The notes under the pieces are model-generated. The model was not told the origin of the DNA, searched no databases, and saw only the letters and a program-made list of their open reading frames with translations. From positions 1 through 14,840 of the forward strand of contig JACOTQ010000066.1 of NCBI GenBank assembly GCA_016178255.1: a DNA stretch of 14,840 nt, in the 5' to 3' direction. Below are positions 1 through 5,667 of the stretch, one piece after another (position 1 is the stretch's first letter; each line of letters opens with the position of its first letter). This DNA comes from Candidatus Colwelliibacteriota bacterium (GTDB lineage Bacteria > Patescibacteriota > Minisyncoccia > UBA6257 > Colwellbacteraceae). The translations under genes were made by a program, and so were the position numbers.

Positions 1-1
1 T

Positions 2-1315
2 TTAAACCAACCTTACTACGCTTATGCAGTTTACGCGATACTTGCGGTATCAGCCTTTTATTTAGGAGGTTTTATCTTAATCAGGAATTATAAGAATCTC
101 CAAGGCGACCTCAATTTCAATCTCCGGTCGGGCCTTATAGCTGGTAAATTTTTTGCTGGTTCAGTCTGGTTGATTGGGCATCTCATTTTGCCTATTTTGG
201 GCAGTTACTATGCCTGGGTTTTATGGCCGGTTTTCGTGATTGCGCCATTTTTCGGCATAAGCGTCTATAAGGTGTTCAAATATAAGTTTTTTAATATCAG
301 AATTATCGCGGCTGAACTTTTGATGCTTGCTATGTGGTTCTTTCTATTTGTGAAATTTTTATCGGAGACATCTGTCAGGGAACGGTTAGTTGACGGCGTG
401 CTACTAATGCTAATTATCGCCTTTGGCGTCTTCTTGGTAAGAAGCGTGCTTACAGAAATAAGACAGAAGGAACAATTAGAGGGGTTGAATGCCGAGTTAA
501 AGGACCTGAATGAAAATCTTGAGCAGAAAGTAACCGACCAAACTGTAGAAATACGCCGCGCCTACGAAGTGGAAAAGGAAGCCAGAATCGAACTTGAAGA
601 ACTGAATAAAGCCAAGGACCAGTTTATCCTTACCACCCAGCATCACCTAAGAACCCCCTTAACTATCGTCAAAGGCTATATGCAGTCGCTTTTTGACATG
701 TCTCCGGAAGAAACTATCGGTGAATCCAAGGATATCATCGCCAAAGCCTCAAATGCGGCCAATCGCCTGGGCAATCTAATCAACGAGTTACTTGATGTCT
801 CGGAGATGAACTTCAAGCAAAGCACTCTGGTCAAAAAACCAACAGACCCCAGGAAAGTCATCGAAGAAGCAATCCTCGACCTGAAACCCGAGATGGATAA
901 GAAGAACATTCAAGCCACATTGAACGCGCCGATGGGATTATCCCTTAATCTTGACCCAATCCGATTCAAAGAAGCAATAACCAATATCATCGACAATGCC
1001 GTAAAATACGGTTACCAAAACGGCGGCATTGACATAGAAGTCCAACAATTCGCCCATCCTATTGAACGCGACAAACAAATTTTAAGAGTCCTTACCCAGG
1101 ATAACGGCATTGGCATCCCGCAAGAAGAACTGTCAAACCTCTTCATGCGTTATTTCGAAAGGGGAGAAGAAGCTCGCAAAGTTTATGCCACTGGCCGAGG
1201 CATAGGACTGGCTGTTGCCAAGAACATCATCCAAGCCCATGGAGGCAGAATCTATGCTGAATCAGACGGCAAAGGCAAAGGGGCAAGGTTTGTGGTGGAA
1301 GTGCCATCAAATTAG
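2..1315 (+). CDS. Membrane sensor histidine kinase, intact catalytic motifs (5' end outside window)
   Basis: The reading frame is open from base 2, so the gene begins before the window; the TTG at 170 is an internal codon, not the likely start. The visible N-terminal part is hydrophobic, with several membrane segments like the second half of a HisKA_7TM-type sensor, then two further membrane helices (about 296-460). A coiled coil (about 465-600) leads to a HisKA domain with the H-box TTQHHLRTPLTIVKGY; the predicted phospho-acceptor His is at 641-643. The HATPase domain has an N-box (NIIDNAVKYG), G1 box (DNGIGIP, Asp at 1100), F-box (FMRYFERG) and G2 box (GRGIGLAV), all intact. It should autophosphorylate on His at the inner face of the membrane; the stimulus is unknown. 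It is paralogous to the two kinases at 10516-13999, but unlike them keeps every key ATP-binding residue. No response regulator lies in the window. The Glu that normally follows the phospho-His is His here. Confidence 0.93.
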   Translation, partial: LNQPYYAYAVYAILAVSAFYLGGFILIRNYKNLQGDLNFNLRSGLIAGKFFAGSVWLIGHLILPILGSYYAWVLWPVFVIAPFFGISVYKVFKYKFFNIRIIAAELLMLAMWFFLFVKFLSETSVRERLVDGVLLMLIIAFGVFLVRSVLTEIRQKEQLEGLNAELKDLNENLEQKVTDQTVEIRRAYEVEKEARIELEELNKAKDQFILTTQHHLRTPLTIVKGYMQSLFDMSPEETIGESKDIIAKASNAANRLGNLINELLDVSEMNFKQSTLVKKPTDPRKVIEEAILDLKPEMDKKNIQATLNAPMGLSLNLDPIRFKEAITNIIDNAVKYGYQNGGIDIEVQQFAHPIERDKQILRVLTQDNGIGIPQEELSNLFMRYFERGEEARKVYATGRGIGLAVAKNIIQAHGGRIYAESDGKGKGARFVVEVPSN

Positions 1316-1376
1316 ATTTTACTTGAATAAATTACCCATTTTAATTAACCTTAAATCGTTAAACCGCACCATCTAA

Positions 1377-1661
1377 ATGGATTTAAAGGTAGATTACATC
1401 GCGAAGCTTGCCAGGATAAAGCTGGATTCCCATGAAGAGGATAAGTTTGCCGAAGACTTAGGCAAAATTTTAGAGCATTTTAAAGAACTTCAAAGCGTTA
1501 ACACGGAAGGCATTGCTCCGATGACCGGCGGGACAGAATTGAAAAACATCTTTAGGAAGGATGAGTTGGATATAAGGAGGGAGGTGGCGAGGGATAATTT
1601 GGTTAACGCTTTTCCCGACAAGGAAAAGGATTATCTTAAAGTTCCGCCTATATTTGATTAA
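1377..1661 (+). CDS. gatC: Aspartyl/glutamyl-tRNA(Asn/Gln) amidotransferase subunit C
   Basis: This is a 94-residue protein of normal GatC length. GatC is the small belt subunit that wraps GatA and GatB in the GatCAB complex, which converts Glu-tRNA(Gln) or Asp-tRNA(Asn) to the amidated form. Visible family features are the N-terminal helix (YIAKLARIKL, residues 7-16), the ILEHFKELQSVNTEGIAPM segment matching the usual ILdy...L..vDt.gv.P pattern, the F/LRKDEL stretch near residues 59-64, and the C-terminal VPPIFD. The ATG at 1377 has no evident Shine-Dalgarno sequence. The stop is only two bases before gatA, so the two are surely co-transcribed. The 61-base gap from the upstream kinase is AT-rich and could hold a weak promoter (TTGAAT near 1328), which I could not establish. 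gatB is not in this window. Confidence 0.93.
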   Translation: MDLKVDYIAKLARIKLDSHEEDKFAEDLGKILEHFKELQSVNTEGIAPMTGGTELKNIFRKDELDIRREVARDNLVNAFPDKEKDYLKVPPIFD

Positions 1662-1663
1662 TT

Positions 1664-2920
1664 ATGGAAATAAAAGAACTCACCATAAAGAAGTTTCACG
1701 AGGGGCTTTTTTCAAAAGATTTTTCAGCAGTCGAAGCTACGAACGCTTTTTTTGATTACATTGAAGCGAAGGATAAGGAAATTGATGCCTACTTAAGTAT
1801 TCATAAAGGCCAAGCTTTAGCAAACGCAAAGGAAGTGGATTCCATTATCGCGAGTGGCGAAACTTTAGATGTTTTGGCTGGCACCCCCCTCGCCATAAAA
1901 GATAATATCTTGATTGAGGGGTTGCCGGCAACGGCCGGGTCTAAAATTTTAAAAGATTACATCGCTTCTTATGATGCGAGCGTTACAAATAAACTAAAAC
2001 AAGACAGAGCAATATTCTTAGGGAAAACTAATTTGGATGAATTCGCGATGGGAAGTTCTACCGAGAACTCGGCTTACAAAATCACCAAGAATCCGCATGA
2101 TTTAACGAGGGTACCCGGAGGGTCTTCGGGCGGTTCGGCGGCGGCGGTGGCTTCCGGTATGGCCTTAGGAGCATTGGGTTCGGATACGGGGGGTTCGATA
2201 CGTCAGCCAGCTTCGTTTTGCGGGGCAGTGGGGTTGAAACCGACTTATGGCGCGGTGTCCCGTTACGGGCTTATATCAATGGCGTCGTCTTTAGACCAAA
2301 TCGGAACTTTTGCCAAAATATCGCTCGTCATGGAAGAGGCGATTACCGAATTAAAAAACAAGGGTTTCAAGTTCAAGAAGATCACCTTGCCTCATACTAA
2401 ATACGCTTTATCGGTTTACTACATAATTATGCCCGCGGAGGTAAGCACTAATTTATCTCGTTTTGACGGGATAAGATATGGCGCGAGAGAGAAAGCGAAG
2501 AATTTACTTGATTTGTATTATGAAAATAAAGGGGCTGGTTTTGGACCAGAATCGAAGAGAAGAATAATATTAGGAACGTTCGTGTTGTCGGCCGGATACT
2601 ATGACGCTTATTACGCGAAAGCGCAAAAAGTGAGAAGGCTTATCAAAAATGATTTTGACGAGGCTTTCAAGGGCGTTGATGTTATCTTAACTCCGGTCGC
2701 GCCGACTCCGGCTTTTAAAATCGGCGAGAAGACTAACAATCCTTTAGATATGTATCTCTCGGATATTTTTACGATTCCTGTTAATCTTGCCGGACTTCCC
2801 GGGATATCAATTCCCGTTAAAGGGAGAGAGGGAAGGCTACCGATAGGCTTTCAGCTTATTGGCAAGAAATGGCGGGAGGCGGATATTTTGGGGATTGGGC
2901 GGGTTTACGAGGAGAGTTAA
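1664..2920 (+). CDS. gatA: Glutamyl-tRNA(Gln) amidotransferase subunit A, with internal deletion
   Basis: GatA is the amidase subunit that hydrolyses glutamine and supplies ammonia to GatB. The amidase Ser-cisSer-Lys triad is complete: Lys79 in PLAIKDN, Ser154 in PGGSSGGS and the nucleophile Ser178 in SDTGGSIRQPASFCG. The C-terminal half (ARFDG-type RFDGIRYG, RRIILGTFVLSAGYYDAYY, PVNLAGLPGISIP) is also typical. The protein has 418 residues against about 485 in Bacillus subtilis. Most of the missing length is one gap: after SSLDQIGTFAK (about residue 218) it jumps to MEEAITELKNKG (about residue 223), skipping some 60 residues that normally hold the TVEDAA...D..DST...GLKI..PKEY stretch. Both sides are in one frame, so this is an in-frame deletion and not a frameshift. 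The C-terminus also stops slightly early (RVYEES). The catalytic core looks functional; a collapsed assembly is the alternative. Confidence 0.93.
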   Translation: MEIKELTIKKFHEGLFSKDFSAVEATNAFFDYIEAKDKEIDAYLSIHKGQALANAKEVDSIIASGETLDVLAGTPLAIKDNILIEGLPATAGSKILKDYIASYDASVTNKLKQDRAIFLGKTNLDEFAMGSSTENSAYKITKNPHDLTRVPGGSSGGSAAAVASGMALGALGSDTGGSIRQPASFCGAVGLKPTYGAVSRYGLISMASSLDQIGTFAKISLVMEEAITELKNKGFKFKKITLPHTKYALSVYYIIMPAEVSTNLSRFDGIRYGAREKAKNLLDLYYENKGAGFGPESKRRIILGTFVLSAGYYDAYYAKAQKVRRLIKNDFDEAFKGVDVILTPVAPTPAFKIGEKTNNPLDMYLSDIFTIPVNLAGLPGISIPVKGREGRLPIGFQLIGKKWREADILGIGRVYEES

Positions 2921-2957
2921 TTCCGAAATTTACATTTGAAGCCGAACGTTTGGAGAT

Positions 2958-2988
2958 ACGCTTGCGATATACTTAAGTATATCAGCGT
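2958..2988. repeat. Long perfect palindrome downstream of gatA
   Basis: An 18-base perfect palindrome, gatatacttaagtatatc, lies at 2966-2983. It is flanked by matching acgct (2958-2962) and agcgt (2984-2988), with a three-base bulge (tgc) on the left side. It sits in the 136-base gap between the convergent gatA and DUF2000 genes. The stem is AT-rich and not followed directly by a T run, so it may be an operator-like or insertion-type repeat or part of a bidirectional terminator. Confidence 0.6.
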
Positions 2989-2993
2989 AAACA

Positions 2994-3058
2994 AAAAAGC
3001 CGAGTGTTTGGTTTGAGGGATTCGGGTAGGCTTGGGAATATTCGAGACAAGGCTTTTT
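2994..3058. terminator. Possible bidirectional terminator between convergent genes
   Basis: The octamer aaaaagcc (2994-3001) is the reverse complement of ggcttttt (3051-3058), giving a T run at the end of the stem in both directions. The spacing of 49 bases is long for a simple intrinsic terminator. A partial inner pairing (tgtt with gaca) may help. The position between gatA and the DUF2000 gene, whose last codon it touches, fits termination of both; the evidence is weak. Confidence 0.3.
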
Positions 3059-3479
3059 ATTTCCAAAGGCTAAATTTTTTAGTTAGCTCGCTTACTTTTT
3101 CTTTGTCTCCAAAGATGCCAATTCCCAGATACTCTATGTCTTCATCGTTTTTCGATGCGAGTATCTTCTCGATTTCACTATCATCAGTTGTTTCAATCAT
3201 CTCTCGAATAAAACCGATGTAATCAAGGCCGGAATCGCGGACAGTTTTTATTAGTGTTTTTAACTCATTTGGCTTGCACGATAGCGTCACAATCGCGTAT
3301 TGAGAATTGCGAGGGTGTTTGATATTGTTTTTGGTCACGAAATAATCTCCGGTTCCGAACGTATCGCGCATTTTATTTCCCAAATAAGCGCTAACGTGCG
3401 CGACGGTATTCAAGACTTGCCAGGAAGGCAAATCGTTTCTTACTACTATCACCATCTTTTTATTGAAGTCTTGGAGCAT
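3057..3479 (-). CDS. DUF2000 family protein (PTH2-like fold)
   Basis: This 140-residue soluble protein starts MLQDFNKKMVIVVRNDLPSW. The pattern VVRNDLPSWQVLNTVAHVSAYLG matches the start of DUF2000 (PF09391), a family of unknown function related in fold to peptidyl-tRNA hydrolase 2. The rest (YAIVTLSCKPNELKTLI, then a C-terminal YLGIGIFGDKEKVSELTKKF segment) fits the alternating strand and helix pattern of that fold. No catalytic residues can be assigned. It lies 18 bases behind the HD gene on the same strand, so the pair are probably co-transcribed. The ATG at 3479 is taken as the start; a second ATG eight codons in (just before VIVV) is also possible, since neither has a clear Shine-Dalgarno sequence. 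Family placement is by recalled motif, so moderately sure. Confidence 0.72.
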   Translation of the reverse strand: MLQDFNKKMVIVVRNDLPSWQVLNTVAHVSAYLGNKMRDTFGTGDYFVTKNNIKHPRNSQYAIVTLSCKPNELKTLIKTVRDSGLDYIGFIREMIETTDDSEIEKILASKNDEDIEYLGIGIFGDKEKVSELTKKFSLWK

Positions 3480-3497
3480 ATTGAAGATTATAACTTT

Positions 3498-4079
3498 TTA
3501 GACTATTTGTTGATGATATTTTTCCGACAGTAATTTTAAGTCTGGTATGCCAAACATATTAGCCAGTTCTGTAAATTTTTCCTGATTTCCCTCACCGAAG
3601 CGTTTGGCATATTCCCGATAAGAATCAAAGGAATTAAAGCGCGGGTATTTTGAGTGAAATTTATCAGCGTACATAACCAATTTCTCTTCAATTGTTTCAG
3701 CTATATAGTCCTTTGCCGGCAATGGCAGACTTCTTTTTATAATTTGTTCTTTGGCAATACCCACTCCCGTATGCCGTTCGGTCATTCTGCAAAGCTCTTC
3801 CGGTAGCCCCTCTTCCTTTAAAATTTTATATCCTTCAATGCCGTGTTTGATATAATTTTTTTCATCAAATGCCCCTTTCTCATCTATAAATCTATAGGCT
3901 CCGATATCATGCAAAAAGGCGCCGTCCTTTACTAAATCGTTTTCTAAAACTAATTTATTACGATAAATTAATTGTTCAGCTATTTCCCAGACAATCTGGC
4001 AATGACTGAAAACAAGTTCCAGGGCGTATTTACCTGCCGCATACTTAGAGTGCAGCAACTTTGCTTGGGCTATATCCAT
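3498..4079 (-). CDS. HD-domain metal-dependent phosphohydrolase-like protein
   Basis: This 193-residue protein has the metal-binding pattern of the HD superfamily: His26 (SHCQIV), the HD doublet His57-Asp58 in GAFLHDIGAY, His79 (IKHGIEGY), His103 (ERHTGVG) and Asp139 (YADKFH). It resembles the HDIG-type proteins found in archaea and many bacteria, which usually act on phosphate esters or nucleotides; the substrate here is not evident. There is no signal peptide or membrane segment, so it should be cytoplasmic. The C-terminal 50 residues are helical and less conserved. It is the first gene after tRNA-Asp on the minus strand, with a strong hairpin between them, and it leads the DUF2000 gene by 18 bases. 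Confidence 0.85.
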   Translation of the reverse strand: MDIAQAKLLHSKYAAGKYALELVFSHCQIVWEIAEQLIYRNKLVLENDLVKDGAFLHDIGAYRFIDEKGAFDEKNYIKHGIEGYKILKEEGLPEELCRMTERHTGVGIAKEQIIKRSLPLPAKDYIAETIEEKLVMYADKFHSKYPRFNSFDSYREYAKRFGEGNQEKFTELANMFGIPDLKLLSEKYHQQIV

Positions 4080-4096
4080 ATGGCGTATTTATGCTT

Positions 4097-4128
4097 TTGA
4101 GCGTCCCGCGGTACTGCGAGGCGCTCAA
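4097..4128. repeat. Strong hairpin between tRNA-Asp and the HD gene
   Basis: Arms ttgagcg (4097-4103) and cgctcaa (4122-4128) are perfect complements. Inside them the pairing continues (G-T wobble, C-G, one mismatch, three G-C pairs, a wobble) to a gtac tetraloop. A further copy of ttgagcg lies inverted next to it at about 4145-4151 (cgctcaa). Read on the plus strand it is followed by tttta; on the minus strand, the direction of the flanking genes, there is no T run, so it is not a standard terminator for the tRNA. It could be a processing signal or a dispersed genomic repeat. Confidence 0.55.
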
Positions 4129-4158
4129 TTTTATAGTTTCGCTTCGCTCAAATATACT

Positions 4159-4236
4159 TGGCGCAGCCGACCGGATTTGAACCGGCGATCTTCTCCGTGA
4201 CAGGGAGACGTGTTAACCGGGCTACACTACGGCTGC
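4159..4236 (-). tRNA. tRNA-Asp (GTC), CCA encoded
   Basis: Read on the minus strand the sequence folds as a full cloverleaf. The acceptor stem is GCAGCCG with CGGCTGC, the D stem GTGT with ACAC, and the anticodon stem TCTCC with GGAGA around the loop CTGTCAC, giving anticodon GTC (Asp). The T stem is GCCGG with CCGGT around TTCAAAT. The discriminator G is followed by an encoded CCA (4159-4161). The gene starts 15 bases after the murD stop codon and appears to have its own promoter. Confidence 0.97.
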
Positions 4237-4245
4237 AACGAGACC

Positions 4246-4274
4246 AGTATACTAATTAGACATATTTTTTACAA
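4246..4274 (-). promoter_or_regulatory. Sigma-70-like promoter for tRNA-Asp inside the murD 3' end
   Basis: On the minus strand, TTGTAA (4274-4269) and TATACT (4251-4246) are separated by exactly 17 bases. The -10 box ends nine bases before the tRNA 5' end, so transcription would begin almost at the mature end. The -35 box and most of the spacer lie in murD codons and the murD stop (TAG). Confidence 0.6.
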
Positions 4275-5508
4275 TCTCGTTGAATTTACGGCCCCTATCT
4301 TTGTAATCAATGAACATATCAAAGCTTGTGGAGCCGGGAGAGAAGACAATCGCGTCCCCGGGTTTGGAGTTTTTAAGCGCCAACTTGAGAGCGGTTTTTA
4401 AGTTGCTGACCATCGCAAATTTGTTTCCACGGAGCGCTTTTTTGATTTTAAATTTGTTTTCTCCGAAAAGAATGGTGAGGTAAGTCGCTGAATTTTTTCC
4501 ACCGGATGTGGATCCGCCTTTGGCGGAAAGAGCTTTTCCCAATGGTCTATAATCCAGGTTTTTGTCTTTTCCGCCGACTATCATAATGTTGGGCGTGGCG
4601 AAAGATTTTATGGCGGCAACCGTTGTCATCGGGTTTGTTGATGCTGAATCATTATATATTTTTCTGCCACGTATGGTTTTTATGAATTCCAGGCGGTAGG
4701 GAAGGCCCCGATAATTCTTCACGACTTTTATGATTGTTTTTGACGGTATTCCCAAATTTTTTGCCACAGTGGCGGCGATAACCGCGTTTTTAAAATTGTG
4801 TCTCCCTAGTATTTTTAAATCTTTCTCCTTAAATAGATTGAATTTTTTAAAATCGACGGGAATTTTTCGGCCTTTGCTCATTTTCCCTAATAAGGCAGAA
4901 TATTTATCGCTGGACAGATAAAATACTTTGTCTTCTCTGGTTTGATATCTTGTTACGGAAGATTTGGCGTTCAAGTATTCTTTGAAATTTTTGTGCGCGT
5001 CGAGATGGTCCGGATAAATTCCCAGTACGACTGATATATTCGGAGAATGTTTTAAGTCTTGCAGCTGGAAACTTGAAAGTTCAAGAACCGTTATCGAATT
5101 CTTTTTGAGCTTTGGCAGAATGTCTATCGCGGGCTTACCGATATTCCCGGCCAAATAAACATCCTTACCCGCGGCTTTAAGTATTTTATAAATTAGAGTT
5201 GAGGTTGTTCCCTTGCCTTTCGTTCCCGTGATGCCGATTATTCGGCCTTTGGCGTTTTGAAAGAATAGGTCTGTCGCGCACGAAATTTCAACGCCCGACT
5301 TTATGGCCGCCTGAATCTCTCTTAGATTATAAGGGACGCCAGGGGAGCGGTAGATAATATCAAATTGGTTTAGATTTTTTAAGTAATCTTTATCAAATTT
5401 CCTATCAAGGATGGATGTGTTTTTGACGTTGTGATTTCTTAGAAACCTTAAAACCGCTTTGCCTTCGCGGCCAAAGCCCAGGATGGCGGTTTTCAGAAGA
5501 GTCCTCAT
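4252..5508 (-). CDS. murD: UDP-N-acetylmuramoyl-L-alanine--D-glutamate ligase
   Basis: MurD adds D-glutamate to UDP-MurNAc-L-Ala in the cytoplasmic steps of peptidoglycan synthesis. The 418-residue protein has an N-terminal Rossmann domain (ILGFGREGKAVLRFL, residues 9-23, and RSPGVP at 54-59), the ATP-binding P-loop GITGTKGKGTT (residues 92-102), and the central-domain ELSSFQLQD and HLDAHKNFKEYLNAK segments, the last with the Lys expected to be carbamylated (Lys182). The C-terminal domain has NDSASTNPMTTVAAI, VGGKDKNLDY and SPGSTSFDMFIDYKDRGRKF. These separate it from MurC, MurE and MurF. An odd Ser/Gly-rich insertion at residues 328-341 (SAKGGSTSGGKNSA) corresponds to small palindromes in the DNA. 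No other mur genes are nearby. It faces away from the GH130 cluster across a shared control region. The ATG at 5508 has GAGGA directly against it, too close for a normal Shine-Dalgarno spacing. Confidence 0.95.
   Translation of the reverse strand: MRTLLKTAILGFGREGKAVLRFLRNHNVKNTSILDRKFDKDYLKNLNQFDIIYRSPGVPYNLREIQAAIKSGVEISCATDLFFQNAKGRIIGITGTKGKGTTSTLIYKILKAAGKDVYLAGNIGKPAIDILPKLKKNSITVLELSSFQLQDLKHSPNISVVLGIYPDHLDAHKNFKEYLNAKSSVTRYQTREDKVFYLSSDKYSALLGKMSKGRKIPVDFKKFNLFKEKDLKILGRHNFKNAVIAATVAKNLGIPSKTIIKVVKNYRGLPYRLEFIKTIRGRKIYNDSASTNPMTTVAAIKSFATPNIMIVGGKDKNLDYRPLGKALSAKGGSTSGGKNSATYLTILFGENKFKIKKALRGNKFAMVSNLKTALKLALKNSKPGDAIVFSPGSTSFDMFIDYKDRGRKFNEIVKNMSN
4503..4527. repeat. Overlapping small palindromes inside murD
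   Basis: Two overlapping inverted repeats: cggat-gtgg-atccg (4503-4516) and tccgcc-ttt-ggcgga (4513-4527). They encode the Ser/Gly-rich insertion of MurD near residues 328-336. The second is the short GC-rich hairpin type that tends to be dispersed in genomes, so the insertion may be an in-frame palindromic element; a second copy was not found in this window. Confidence 0.5.
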
Positions 5509-5538
5509 TCCTCAATTTACATAATTAGTTTCAAATTT

Positions 5539-5568
5539 ACTCTATCAGAAACCTCTTGAGGAAAACAA
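5539..5568 (-). promoter_or_regulatory. murD: Possible murD promoter
   Basis: On the minus strand, TTGTTT (5568-5563) and TAGAGT (5544-5539) are 18 bases apart, and the -10 box carries an extended TGA element just before it. It would give a leader of about 25 bases to the murD ATG. Both hexamers are only partial matches. Confidence 0.35.
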
Positions 5569-5594
5569 TGTCATGTTGCCGAACTACCCCTTGT

Positions 5595-5666
5595 ATGGCC
5601 ATGTTAACAGGCTAAAGTTAAGGTGATTGTGTATAATAAGTTTGAAGATTTTGTATATGGCCATAT
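5595..5666. promoter_or_regulatory. Paired palindromes around the GH130 promoter (possible operators)
   Basis: The palindromes atggccat (5595-5602) and atatggccatat (5655-5666) lie in related contexts (ttgtatggccatgtta and ttgtatatggccatatta). Their centres are 62 bases apart, close to six helical turns, and they bracket the TATAAT box at 5632. The second ends one base before the proposed ATG at 5668. This suggests a repressor binding two sites on one DNA face, but no regulator gene is adjacent. Confidence 0.4.
5632..5637 (+). promoter_or_regulatory. Candidate -10 box of the mannose cluster
   Basis: This is a perfect TATAAT with a predicted transcription start near 5644, about 24 bases before the ATG at 5668. 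No good -35 hexamer sits 16-18 bases upstream, so it may need an activator or be chance in AT-rich DNA. If real, it argues against the in-frame GTG starts at 5623 and 5629, which would lie upstream of the transcript. Confidence 0.4.
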
Positions 5667-5667
5667 T

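Noticed and set aside
2303..2345. Frameshift in gatA
   Set aside because: Conserved GatA sequence on both sides is in the same frame with no stop between, so the missing block is an in-frame deletion.
3300..3533. Plus-strand open frame over the DUF2000 and HD gene ends
   Set aside because: It overlaps two better-supported minus-strand genes and encodes nothing recognisable.
4210..4401. Plus-strand open frame overlapping tRNA-Asp and murD
   Set aside because: It runs through a certain tRNA gene and a certain murD end.
5623..5667. GTG start at 5623 or 5629 for the first GH130 gene
   Set aside because: It would place the TATAAT box inside the coding region. The ATG at 5668 followed by MKKVVKR is a better start, though the alternative is not excluded.
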